64,000 bases of DNA from Mycolicibacterium chitae. GTDB lineage: Bacteria; Actinomycetota; Actinomycetes; Mycobacteriales; Mycobacteriaceae. The stretch is taken from the NCBI RefSeq assembly GCF_900637205.1, contig NZ_LR134355.1, forward strand, positions 2,852,001 through 2,916,000, read 5' to 3'. Below, in pieces: positions 54,645 through 62,883 of the stretch; positions within the stretch are counted from its first letter, which is position 1, and the number at the start of each line of letters is the position of its first letter. The position numbers and the translations under genes are program-made. The notes under the pieces are model-generated. The model saw only the letters and a list, made by a program, of their open reading frames with translations. It did no database searches and was not told where the DNA came from.

Positions 54645-56459
54645 TCAGGCCTTCTCGGCCGGCTCCGGCTTGGCGTCGATGCCCGATTCCTTGCGCTGCT
54701 GCGCGGTGATCGGGGCGGGCGCATCGGTCAGCGGGTCGACCCCACCGCCGGTCTTGGGGAACGCGATTACCTCGCGGATCGAATCCTCGCCGGCCAGCAG
54801 CGCGGTGATGCGGTCCCAGCCGAACGCGATCCCGCCGTGCGGGGGCGCGCCAAAGGTGAAGGCGTCCAACAGGAATCCGAACTTGTCCTGCGCCTCGGCC
54901 GAGTCGATGCCCATCATCTCGAAGACGCGCTCCTGCACGTCGCGGCGATGGATACGGATCGAACCGCCACCGATCTCGTTGCCGTTGCAGACGATGTCGT
55001 AGGCATTGGCCAGCGCCGTGCCCGGGTCGGTGTCGAACGTCGACTCCGACTGCGGCTGCGGTGCGGTGAACGCGTGGTGCACCGCGGTCCAGGCACCGGA
55101 GCCCACCGCCACATCGCCGGCGGCCTGGGCGTCGTCGGCCGGCTCGAACAGCGGCCAGTCCACCACCCAGGCCAGCGCCCACGCGTTCGGATCGATCAGG
55201 TCGAGACGCTTGGCGATCTCGATTCTGGTGGCGCCCAGCAGGGCGCGCGCGGACTTGGCCGAACCGGCGGCGAAGAACACGCAGTCGCCGGGCTTGGCCC
55301 CGACGTGGGCGGCCAGGCCGTCGCGCTCGGCGTCGGACAGGTTCTTGGCGACGGGTCCGCCCAGCGTGCCGTCCTCGGCGATCAGCACGTAGGCCAGCCC
55401 CTTGTGGCCGCGCTGCTTGGCGAACTCCTGCCAGCCGTCGAGCGTGCGGCGCGGCTGCGAGGCCCCGCCCGGCATGACGACGGCGCCCACGTGCGGCGCC
55501 TGGAACACCCGGAACGGGGTGTCGGAGAAGTAGTCGGTGCAGTCGACCAGTTCCACCCCGAAGCGCAGGTCGGGCTTGTCACTGCCGTAGCGCCGCATGG
55601 CCTCGGAGTGGGTGATCCGCGGCAGCGGGGTCGGCAGGTCGTAGCCGATCAGCGCCCACAGCGCCTTGAGGATCTCCTCGGACACCGCGATGACGTCGTC
55701 GGCCTCGACGAAGCTCATCTCCAGGTCCAGCTGGGTGAACTCGGGCTGGCGATCGGCGCGGAAGTCCTCGTCACGGTAGCACCGGGCGATCTGGTAGTAG
55801 CGCTCCATGCCGGCGACCATCAGCAGCTGCTTGAACAGCTGCGGGCTCTGCGGCAGCGCGTAGAACGAACCGGGCTGCAACCGGGCCGGGACCAGGAAGT
55901 CGCGGGCCCCCTCGGGGGTCGAGCGGGTCAGCGTCGGGGTTTCGATCTCGACGAAATCGTGCCGCTCGAGCACCGCACGCGCGGCGGCGTTGACCTTGGA
56001 ACGCAACCGGATTGCCCGGCCGGGCCTCTCCCGGCGCAGGTCCAGGTAGCGGTAGCGCAGCCGCGCCTCCTCGCCGGCCGTCTCATCGAGCTGGAACGGC
56101 AGCGGCGCACTCTCGCCGAGCACGGTCAGCGACGAGGCGTTGACCTCGATCTCGCCGGTCGGGATCTCGGCGTTGGTGTTGCCCTCCGGCCGGATCTCCA
56201 CCACACCGGTGACGGCCACGCAGAACTCCGCGCGCAACCGGTGCGCCTGGGCGAGCACCTCGGCGTCGCGGAACACCACCTGCGCCACGCTGGGCCCGCT
56301 TCCCGACTCGCTGCGCTCCTGCCCTCCGGTGCCGCCATCACGTAAATCGATGAAGATCACGCCGCCGTGATCGCGACGGCGCGCGACCCACCCGGCCAGG
56401 GTGACCGTCTGGCCGGCGTCGGCGGCACGCAACGAACCGGCGGTGCGGGAGCGCAGCAC
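54645..56459 (-). CDS. aspS: Aspartyl-tRNA synthetase
   Basis: 604 residues, bacterial type. Anticodon OB domain (residues 1-110), class II motif 1/flipping loop ([20 protein letters not shown]), motif 2 region [20 protein letters not shown], the GAD insertion domain and motif 3 AFGWDRI near residue 550. GTG 56459. An insertion of about 13 residues rich in Gly, Ser and Glu lies in the OB domain (about 56292-56337) where relatives have a short turn. Confidence 0.96.
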   Translation of the reverse strand: MLRSRTAGSLRAADAGQTVTLAGWVARRRDHGGVIFIDLRDGGTGGQERSESGSGPSVAQVVFRDAEVLAQAHRLRAEFCVAVTGVVEIRPEGNTNAEIPTGEIEVNASSLTVLGESAPLPFQLDETAGEEARLRYRYLDLRRERPGRAIRLRSKVNAAARAVLERHDFVEIETPTLTRSTPEGARDFLVPARLQPGSFYALPQSPQLFKQLLMVAGMERYYQIARCYRDEDFRADRQPEFTQLDLEMSFVEADDVIAVSEEILKALWALIGYDLPTPLPRITHSEAMRRYGSDKPDLRFGVELVDCTDYFSDTPFRVFQAPHVGAVVMPGGASQPRRTLDGWQEFAKQRGHKGLAYVLIAEDGTLGGPVAKNLSDAERDGLAAHVGAKPGDCVFFAAGSAKSARALLGATRIEIAKRLDLIDPNAWALAWVVDWPLFEPADDAQAAGDVAVGSGAWTAVHHAFTAPQPQSESTFDTDPGTALANAYDIVCNGNEIGGGSIRIHRRDVQERVFEMMGIDSAEAQDKFGFLLDAFTFGAPPHGGIAFGWDRITALLAGEDSIREVIAFPKTGGGVDPLTDAPAPITAQQRKESGIDAKPEPAEKA

Positions 56460-56528
56460 TGAGGTACTCCTCTTTCAGGCGTATGAGACGAAGGATCAGT
56501 CTAGGCGGCGGGCCTCCGACCGCCCCCA

Positions 56529-58019
56529 TCAGTACAGGCCTTCCCACGCGGTGCGCCGGGTGTGGTCGGGGTCGCCGACGGTGATGTCGCGCGTGCTGCG
56601 GATGACGCGGGTCGCCCGCCGCGGCACGTCATAGTGCGGCCAGGGCGCGGGGTTCGGACCGGTGGCGAAGTCCAACCAGGTGCGCTGCATCCGCCGGCCG
56701 ACCGAGGGTTGCACCTGCCGGCCCAGCGGGTGCAGCTTGCGGCCCAGATAGGAGCCGTAGCTGTGCTGGATGTGCACGATCTCACTGCCGTGGGTGGCGC
56801 CCAGCCCCAATGCCCGCAACGTCCAGGTGGTGTGGTCGAAGCGGTAGACGTAGGTATCGCCGTGTTTGCTGTAGGCGTCGGCGAAGGCCCACGTCGGCGC
56901 GCCGAAGGTGGCGTCGGAGCCGACGGCGATCAGCGCCCGCCGGCGCGGGTAGGCCGGATAGGCGGCCAGCACGCGGTCCTTGGCCTCGGGGTCGACGCGG
57001 GTGAAGAAGGTGTCGATGTTGGCCGGTGTGGTCGGCAGCATCGGCGGCTTGGACCAGGCGAACATCGATGCCTCGTGACTGTTGGTGCCGATGATCAACG
57101 GGACCTCGGCGACGGCCCCGACCCGCGCGGCGTCGATGGGGTGCCGCGGTAACAGGTCCACGCCGTGGGTCAGCCCGTAGGCCAGCGTGGGAGTCGTTGC
57201 GACGCTGTGCAATTGCTGCGTCCCGGCCGCGCGACGCAACGCCTTCTGCGGCATCCGTTTGAGTTCGCCGGCGCCGACCCCGACCTCGTGCAGGAACCGG
57301 TCGGCCTGCTCGGCGCGGCTGTCGTAGTCGGCGATCAGCGGCAATGCGGGACTCTGGGCGATGGCGCGGTGGAACAGGCCGTCGGCGGCGGGGCTGGCCA
57401 GTAGCGCCAACACCGATGTCGCCCCGGCGGATTCACCGAAGACGGTCACCCGGTCCGGGTCACCGCCGAAGCCCGCGATGTTCTCCCGCACCCAGCGCAG
57501 GGCCGCGATCTGGTCGCGCAGGCACAGATTGTCGTCGAAACCCTCGCCCAGCGAGCCCAGTTCGAAGCCGCCGAACACGCCGATGCGGTAGGTGACGTTG
57601 ACGACGACGACGTTGCCGTTGGCGGCCAACCGGGAGCCGTTGTACAGCTGCAACTGACCCGCGCCGTAGACGAAGGCGCCGCCGGGGATCCACACCATCA
57701 CCGGCAGCGAACCGGTGGTGTCCGGCGACCACACCGTGAGCGTCAGGCAGGCCTCGTCACGCACCTTGGGGTCGTCGCGACCGCCGCCGACGAAGGAGCG
57801 CCCCTGCGGCGGCAACGGCCCGTGCTCGATGGCGTCACGCACTCCCGACCAGGGCGTCAGCGGCGCCGGCGCGGCGAACCGGCGCTGCCCCAGCGGTTGT
57901 TCGGCGTACGGGATGCCCCGCCACACCCCCACCGCGCCGTCGGAGTCGCCGCGAACGGCGCCAGCGGACGTCTGCACCACGCGGGGGGCGGTGATGGTGC
58001 CTTTCGGATTGCCGGACAC
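56529..58019 (-). CDS. Type B carboxylesterase/lipase family protein
   Basis: 496 residues, alpha/beta hydrolase. Oxyanion motif PGGAF, the nucleophile Ser in FGESAGATS (about 205), Glu region GTNSHEASMF and His in THGSEIVHI complete the triad. Family includes para-nitrobenzyl esterases and mycobacterial LipT-like enzymes. No secretion signal is seen. GTG 58019 is chosen for a start near the conserved APRVVQTSAGAVRG; a TTG at 58064 is an alternative. Confidence 0.88.
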   Translation of the reverse strand: MSGNPKGTITAPRVVQTSAGAVRGDSDGAVGVWRGIPYAEQPLGQRRFAAPAPLTPWSGVRDAIEHGPLPPQGRSFVGGGRDDPKVRDEACLTLTVWSPDTTGSLPVMVWIPGGAFVYGAGQLQLYNGSRLAANGNVVVVNVTYRIGVFGGFELGSLGEGFDDNLCLRDQIAALRWVRENIAGFGGDPDRVTVFGESAGATSVLALLASPAADGLFHRAIAQSPALPLIADYDSRAEQADRFLHEVGVGAGELKRMPQKALRRAAGTQQLHSVATTPTLAYGLTHGVDLLPRHPIDAARVGAVAEVPLIIGTNSHEASMFAWSKPPMLPTTPANIDTFFTRVDPEAKDRVLAAYPAYPRRRALIAVGSDATFGAPTWAFADAYSKHGDTYVYRFDHTTWTLRALGLGATHGSEIVHIQHSYGSYLGRKLHPLGRQVQPSVGRRMQRTWLDFATGPNPAPWPHYDVPRRATRVIRSTRDITVGDPDHTRRTAWEGLY

Positions 58020-58102
58020 ACCCTGAATCGTATGTGCAAAGCTATGTCCGTTGGGGCCCGGCAAACAGCCGGGACGCCGGAGCGCGCGGATGGAGAGTGC
58101 CC

Positions 58103-58993
58103 ATGACCTTCAGTGAAGGGATGCGGATCGACACCAGCACCACCACCACGAGCGGCGGCGGCGGTCGGGGTGGTCGCGGCATGGCCATCGGCGGCGGCCT
58201 CGGCGGCCTGGTGGTGCTGCTGATCGCGCTGTTCCTCGGCGTCGATCCGGGCAACGTGATGAGCCAGCAATCCCTGGATACCCAGGGCGTCGAGGCGCCC
58301 GGATTCGACGTCAGCCAGTGCCGCACCGGCGCGGACGCCAACAGCATCGTCGAGTGCCGGGTGATCGCCACCGGCAACTCCCTGGACCACATCTGGGGTC
58401 AGCTGCTGCAGGGGTACACCCGTCCCAATCTGCGCCTGTTCAAGGGCGAGGTGAGCACCGGATGCGGTCCGGCCACCTCCGACGTCGGGCCGTTCTACTG
58501 CCCCGCCGACCAGACGGCCTACTTCGACACCGACTTCTTCGAGGTCCTCAAGACCCAGTTCGGCTCCACCGGCGGCCCGTTGGCCCAGGAGTATGTGGTC
58601 GCCCACGAGTACGGACACCACGTGCAGCACCAGCTGGGGAATCTGGCCCGGGCGCAGCGCGGCCCGACCGGCGCCGAGAGCAACGCCGTGCGGGCCGAGC
58701 TGCAGGCCGACTGCTTCGCCGGGGTGTGGGCGCACTACGCGGCCATCACCAAGCAGCCCGGCACCGACGTCAACTACCTGGAACCGTTGAGCGACCGCGA
58801 CATTGCCGACGCGCTGTCGGCCGCCGAAGCGGTCGGCGACGACCGGATCCAGCAGACGGCCACCGGCCGGGTCAACCCCGAGTCCTGGACGCATGGGTCC
58901 TCGGCGCAGCGTCAGCACTGGTTCACCGTCGGCTATCAGACCGGCGATCCGAACCAGTGCGACACCTTCAGCGCCGCCAACCTCGGCGGTTAG
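58103..58993 (+). CDS. Neutral zinc metallopeptidase, YpfJ family
   Basis: 296 residues. Gly-rich cytoplasmic head, one membrane helix (about residues 32-50), then an extracytoplasmic domain with HEYGHH in VVAHEYGHHVQHQLG near residue 170 and a downstream Glu in RAELQADCFAG as third ligand. ATG 58103 has GGAGAG upstream. Its TAG overlaps the TAA stop of the convergent thioesterase gene in TTAG (58990-58993). The position near aspS matches other mycobacteria. Confidence 0.9.
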   Translation: MTFSEGMRIDTSTTTTSGGGGRGGRGMAIGGGLGGLVVLLIALFLGVDPGNVMSQQSLDTQGVEAPGFDVSQCRTGADANSIVECRVIATGNSLDHIWGQLLQGYTRPNLRLFKGEVSTGCGPATSDVGPFYCPADQTAYFDTDFFEVLKTQFGSTGGPLAQEYVVAHEYGHHVQHQLGNLARAQRGPTGAESNAVRAELQADCFAGVWAHYAAITKQPGTDVNYLEPLSDRDIADALSAAEAVGDDRIQQTATGRVNPESWTHGSSAQRQHWFTVGYQTGDPNQCDTFSAANLGG

Positions 58994-59871
58994 AGGCGGG
59001 ACTGCTCCGCGATCGCCGTGTCGGCGGTGCGCAGCGGACGGATCAGCGCGTCCTGGCTGAACGACGCCAACAGCGCGCCGTCTTCGGTGTGCACGGTGCC
59101 GCGCACGTAGGACATACCGGCGCCGACCTGGGTGCTCTCGTGGGAGTAGAGCAGCCAGCCGTCCCAGCGCACCGGCTCGTGGAAGCTGATGCTGATCGTC
59201 ATCGGCGCGGTGGAGACCGTCAGGTGTGCCTGGCTGGTGCCGATGCCCTCGTGGGCCCGCATGGTGGTCGAAATGCCAAGGTGGCCGGTGAAGTACGCGA
59301 TCAGCGCCTTGGCCAGGTCGTCACGTTGCGGGATCGGGTCGTACTTGAGCCAGGCGTGGATCTCCGGCGGGCCGACCTCGTCGGGGCTGTTGACGTCGAC
59401 GATGTCGACCAGGCGTAGCTCGCGCCCGACCATCGGCATCTCGGAGACGTTGGACTCGGCCGGCGACTTGACGTCGGGCCGCGGCAGATGGTGGGTGATG
59501 ACGTCGGGCGTCGGCACGTCGCACAGCACGGTGATGGTGATGCACCGCTTGCCGTTCTGCAGCGCGGTGACCACGGCGGTGGCCGTCGAGCGCCCCTCCT
59601 GCACCACGTCGATGGCCAATTCCACTGGGGCGCCGACCATCACCACGCGGCTGAACACGGCGTACGCCGAGCGCAACGACTTCTCCGGGAAGCGCTTGGC
59701 GACCGCGACCAGAGCCTGGGACAGGACCTGACTGCCCTCGACCACCTGCCGCTCGTCCTCCCCGGACGGGCCGGTGGGCGCGGCGAACCGATCGGCCTCG
59801 GTCGACTCGACGTCGAAGAGGTCGACGAGCCCTTCGACCGTCCAGACGATCTGATTGGATTCCGTTGTCAC
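58990..59871 (-). CDS. tesB: Acyl-CoA thioesterase, TesB family
   Basis: 293 residues, double hotdog. Acyl-CoA thioesterase II segments: VVEGSQVLSQALVAVAKRFPEKSLRSAYAVFSR (N-terminal hotdog) and DGWLLYSHESTQVGAGMSYVRGTVHTEDGALLASFSQDALIR (C-terminal hotdog with catalytic D/Q/T-type residues). GTG 59871 has AGGAGG upstream and overlaps the stop of the LLM gene (GTGA). Confidence 0.9.
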   Translation of the reverse strand: MTTESNQIVWTVEGLVDLFDVESTEADRFAAPTGPSGEDERQVVEGSQVLSQALVAVAKRFPEKSLRSAYAVFSRVVMVGAPVELAIDVVQEGRSTATAVVTALQNGKRCITITVLCDVPTPDVITHHLPRPDVKSPAESNVSEMPMVGRELRLVDIVDVNSPDEVGPPEIHAWLKYDPIPQRDDLAKALIAYFTGHLGISTTMRAHEGIGTSQAHLTVSTAPMTISISFHEPVRWDGWLLYSHESTQVGAGMSYVRGTVHTEDGALLASFSQDALIRPLRTADTAIAEQSRL

Positions 59872-60740
59872 GCTGTGCTTCCTCCTGATCGGGCGATGAC
59901 TTTCATTACCGTGTCCGCGAATTCGGCCAGGGTGGCCGGGGCGGCAAAATCTGCGAACCAGACGTAGAACCGCTCGACGCCCTTGTCGATCAGCGCACCG
60001 AAGTGCTCGACCAACTGCGGCGCCGTGCCACACACCAGACCGTCACCGAGGTGACCGAAGCGACGGTGGGCCGCCTCGGCGACCGCGCCGGCGTCCGCCT
60101 GCGCACCGGCAAAGCCGACCATCTGCTGCATCGATACCCGTGCGTCACCGACTGTCGGCAGCAGCGCATCGAGGCGCTCCAGTTGATGCGAGGGGATGTT
60201 CCACCAGTCCGCGTACTTGCGGGTCAGTTCGAGGGTGGTCTTCCCCGTCCCGCCGAGGAGCAGCGGAATGGGTTGGGCGGGAACGGGTTCCTGCGTGCGC
60301 TCGGTGACGCCGTCGCTCCCCCAGCACTCCCGGATCAGCGCCACGTCGGCGGCCAGTCGACGCGCCCGCGCCTTCGCGTCGTCCCCATCGTCGATCCCGA
60401 ATCGGGCGAACTCCGCGGGCCACGAGCCCGACCCCAGGCCGAGTTCGAAGCGGCCGCCGGAGGCCTCGGCCAGCGTGACGGCCTGCTTGGCCAGCACCGC
60501 CGGATGCCGGAACCCGTCGCACAGCACCAGGTGGCCGATCTTGAGTCGTTCGGTGCGCGCGGCCACCCAGGTCGCGATTGTCATTGCCTCCCAGATGCTT
60601 TGATGGGTGGCGCCAGGTGGCTCAAGGTGGTCGATGAAGGCGATGCCGTCAAATCCGTTGTGCTCGGCGGTCTGTGCGCGCAGCACCACGTCGTCGATTC
60701 CCATCCGCACCTGCGGCAGGAAAAGAAACCATTCGGCCAT
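59868..60740 (-). CDS. LLM class flavin- or F420-dependent oxidoreductase
   Basis: 290 residues, luciferase-like TIM barrel: LRAQTAEHNGFDGIAFIDHL, ERLKIGHLVLCDGFRHPAVLAKQAVTL and GRFELGLGSGSW. Such proteins in mycobacteria use FMN or F420; the sequence does not decide which. ATG 60740 begins MAEWFLFLPQVRMG. It is translationally coupled to the thioesterase, implying they act on related acyl-CoAs, and divergent from the TetR gene. Confidence 0.88.
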   Translation of the reverse strand: MAEWFLFLPQVRMGIDDVVLRAQTAEHNGFDGIAFIDHLEPPGATHQSIWEAMTIATWVAARTERLKIGHLVLCDGFRHPAVLAKQAVTLAEASGGRFELGLGSGSWPAEFARFGIDDGDDAKARARRLAADVALIRECWGSDGVTERTQEPVPAQPIPLLLGGTGKTTLELTRKYADWWNIPSHQLERLDALLPTVGDARVSMQQMVGFAGAQADAGAVAEAAHRRFGHLGDGLVCGTAPQLVEHFGALIDKGVERFYVWFADFAAPATLAEFADTVMKVIARSGGSTA

Positions 60741-60780
60741 GGGTCCAAGACAGTAACCTTCGACTGCCACGCGCGCTAGG

Positions 60781-60797
60781 CACTCGCACAGCGAGTG
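60781..60797. promoter_or_regulatory. Inverted repeat between divergent LLM and TetR genes
   Basis: CACTCG-CACAG-CGAGTG has 6-bp perfect arms in the 128-bp divergent promoter region. A candidate operator for the TetR protein encoded at 60869. Confidence 0.4.
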
Positions 60798-60868
60798 GGC
60801 AAACCGGTACCCTCGGGCACCACACGCGCGGTCCTTCCGGCGCCGCGCACGACCGGTAGGGGTGGGCG

Positions 60869-61525
60869 ATGGCCAAGGTGAGCGGAGCCGAATCGCGGCA
60901 ACCGCAGGCCGACCACGCGCCTGCTGCCACCGATCCGGCGCGCGCAAAATCGCAGGCGCGTGCGCAGAGTTTCATGCGTTCGGCGCTGGCGATCCTCGGC
61001 GAGACGGGCCGCACGGACTTCACCGTGCTGGAGGTCGTCGAGCGGTCCAAGACCTCGCTGCGGGCGTTCTACCAGCACTTCGCAACCAAGGACGAACTGC
61101 TGCTGGCGTTGGTCGAGAAGATCATGGCCGACGCCACCGAGCGGTGGGCCGCCGAGACCGCGGATCTGCCCAGCGACGAGGCGCTGCGCCTGCTGGTCGA
61201 CCGGGTCAGCGCGCCCGCGGAGTCCACCACGCAGGAGGGCATCAACCGCGGTCTGACGTACTACAACGACCACCTGCTCGAGACCCGCCCCAAGGAGTTC
61301 GCCAAGGTGCTCGCACCGCTGAACCGGCTGGTCATCGACATCCTGCGGCGCGGGATCGCCGACGGCGTGTTCCGGTCCGACCTGGACGTGGCCACCGACG
61401 CCACGATCCTGATGCACACCGCGCTGGGGGCGCTTCGGCTACGCGATCTGGGCGCCGAACTCAACGGCGTGCCGATCGACGGCCGGCACGTCTACGAATT
61501 CAGCCTCCGCGGCCTGCTGAAATAA
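60869..61525 (+). CDS. TetR-family transcriptional regulator
   Basis: 218 residues. Low-complexity start, then helix-turn-helix from about residue 30 to 80 (SFMRSALAILGETGRTDF, VLEVVERSKTSLRAFYQHFATKDELLL). The C-domain resembles regulators next to fatty acid and steroid degradation genes. ATG 60869 with a GGGG-rich upstream. It lies between the LLM-thioesterase pair and the amidohydrolase operon and could control both. Confidence 0.92.
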   Translation: MAKVSGAESRQPQADHAPAATDPARAKSQARAQSFMRSALAILGETGRTDFTVLEVVERSKTSLRAFYQHFATKDELLLALVEKIMADATERWAAETADLPSDEALRLLVDRVSAPAESTTQEGINRGLTYYNDHLLETRPKEFAKVLAPLNRLVIDILRRGIADGVFRSDLDVATDATILMHTALGALRLRDLGAELNGVPIDGRHVYEFSLRGLLK

Positions 61526-61584
61526 CCCCTGATCAGGGACAACGCTGGGCGTCAATCGCTTCTGGCAGCGGTACGACACCGCGT

Positions 61585-61620
61585 GGTAATCTCGTTACCA
61601 GTGCCGGTAATGCCATTACC
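61585..61620. promoter_or_regulatory. Overlapping GGTAA/TTACC inverted repeats before the amidohydrolase
   Basis: GGTAA-N5-TTACC (61585-61599), TTACC-N6-GGTAA (61595-61610) and GGTAAT-GCC-ATTACC (61606-61620) share half-sites, so four alternating half-sites lie 34-69 bp upstream of the ATG at 61654. It is probably a tandem operator; the half-sites resemble those of the mce-associated palindromes. Confidence 0.6.
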
Positions 61621-61653
61621 GCTTACCGATAAACGACATGCCAGGAGCCCAAC

Positions 61654-62883
61654 ATGCCGTCACGGAATCTCGACTATCCGGTGTTCGACGCCGACAACCA
61701 CTTCTACGAGCCGCAGGAAGCCCTGACTCAGTTCCTGCCCGAAAACCGCAAGGGCGTCATCGATTACATCGATGTGCGCGGCCGGACCAAGATCGTCGTG
61801 CGCAACCAGATCAGCGACTACATCCCCAACCCCACCTTCGAGGTGGTCGCCCGCCCCGGCGCCCAGGAGGAGTACTTCCGGCACGGCAGCGGCGGCAAGA
61901 GCTACCGCGAGGTGATGGGCAAGCCGATGAAGGCGATCCCCGCCTTCCGCAATCCCGAAGCCCGCCTCGAGGTGCTCGACGGTCTGGGCCTGGACTACAC
62001 GATCATGTTCCCCACCCTGGCCAGCCTGGTCGAGGAGCGACTCAAGGACGACCCGGACCTGATCCTCGACATCATCCACGCGCTCAACCAGTGGATGTAC
62101 GAGACCTGGTCGTTCAACTACTCCGATCGCATCTTCTCGACGCCGGTGATCAACCTCGGCGTGGTCGACCGCGCCCTCGAGGAGCTGGAGTGGTGCCTCG
62201 AGCGGGGCGCCAAGACCGTGCTGGTCCGGCCCGCGCCGGTGCCGGGTTACCGCGGCAGCCGCTCGATGGGCCTGCCCGAGTTCGACCCGTTCTGGGACGC
62301 CTGCGTCAAGGCCGGCATCCCGGTCTGCATGCACGCCTCCGACAGCGGCTACGCGCAGTACCTCAACGACTGGGAACCCGCCGACGAGTTCCTGCCGTTC
62401 AAGCCGACCTCGTTCCGCATGGTGGCCATGGGCAAGCGCCCGATCGAGGACACCATGGCCGCGCTGGTCTGCCACGGCGCGCTGACCCGCAATCCGGACC
62501 TACGCATCCTGTCGGTGGAGAACGGCGCCTCCTGGGTGCCCTACCTCTTCTACCAGTTCAAGGACGTCTATTCGAAGATGCCGCAAGAGTTCCCGGAGGA
62601 TCCGATCGAGGCCTTCAAGCGGTGCGTGTACGTCGCCCCGTTCTGGGAGGACAACTTCAAGCAGATGGCCGACCTGTGCGGCATCGACCGGGTCATCTTC
62701 GGTTCGGACTGGCCGCACCCGGAGGGCCTGTCCGATCCGATCAACCTGGTCGACGACCTGGAGCGCCACGGCCTCGACGAGGAGGGCATCCGAAAGGTCA
62801 TGGGCGGCAACCTGGTCGACCTGTTCAAGGTCGAGAACAAGAAGGTGCACAACCCCGACGTGCCGGCCCTCGTCATCGCATGA
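61654..62883 (+). CDS. Amidohydrolase-family (Amidohydro_2) metal hydrolase
   Basis: 409 residues, TIM-barrel amidohydrolase. The first metal motif is FDADNHFYEP (D-x-D-x-H form of ACMSD-type enzymes), followed by HASDSGYAQ (about residue 227) and GSDWPHPEG near the C-terminus with the catalytic Asp. Similar mycobacterial proteins are found beside acyl-CoA dehydrogenases and LLM enzymes; they may act as hydrolases or decarboxylases on ring-cleavage products. Ends in ATGA overlap with the next gene. Confidence 0.88.
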   Translation: MPSRNLDYPVFDADNHFYEPQEALTQFLPENRKGVIDYIDVRGRTKIVVRNQISDYIPNPTFEVVARPGAQEEYFRHGSGGKSYREVMGKPMKAIPAFRNPEARLEVLDGLGLDYTIMFPTLASLVEERLKDDPDLILDIIHALNQWMYETWSFNYSDRIFSTPVINLGVVDRALEELEWCLERGAKTVLVRPAPVPGYRGSRSMGLPEFDPFWDACVKAGIPVCMHASDSGYAQYLNDWEPADEFLPFKPTSFRMVAMGKRPIEDTMAALVCHGALTRNPDLRILSVENGASWVPYLFYQFKDVYSKMPQEFPEDPIEAFKRCVYVAPFWEDNFKQMADLCGIDRVIFGSDWPHPEGLSDPINLVDDLERHGLDEEGIRKVMGGNLVDLFKVENKKVHNPDVPALVIA

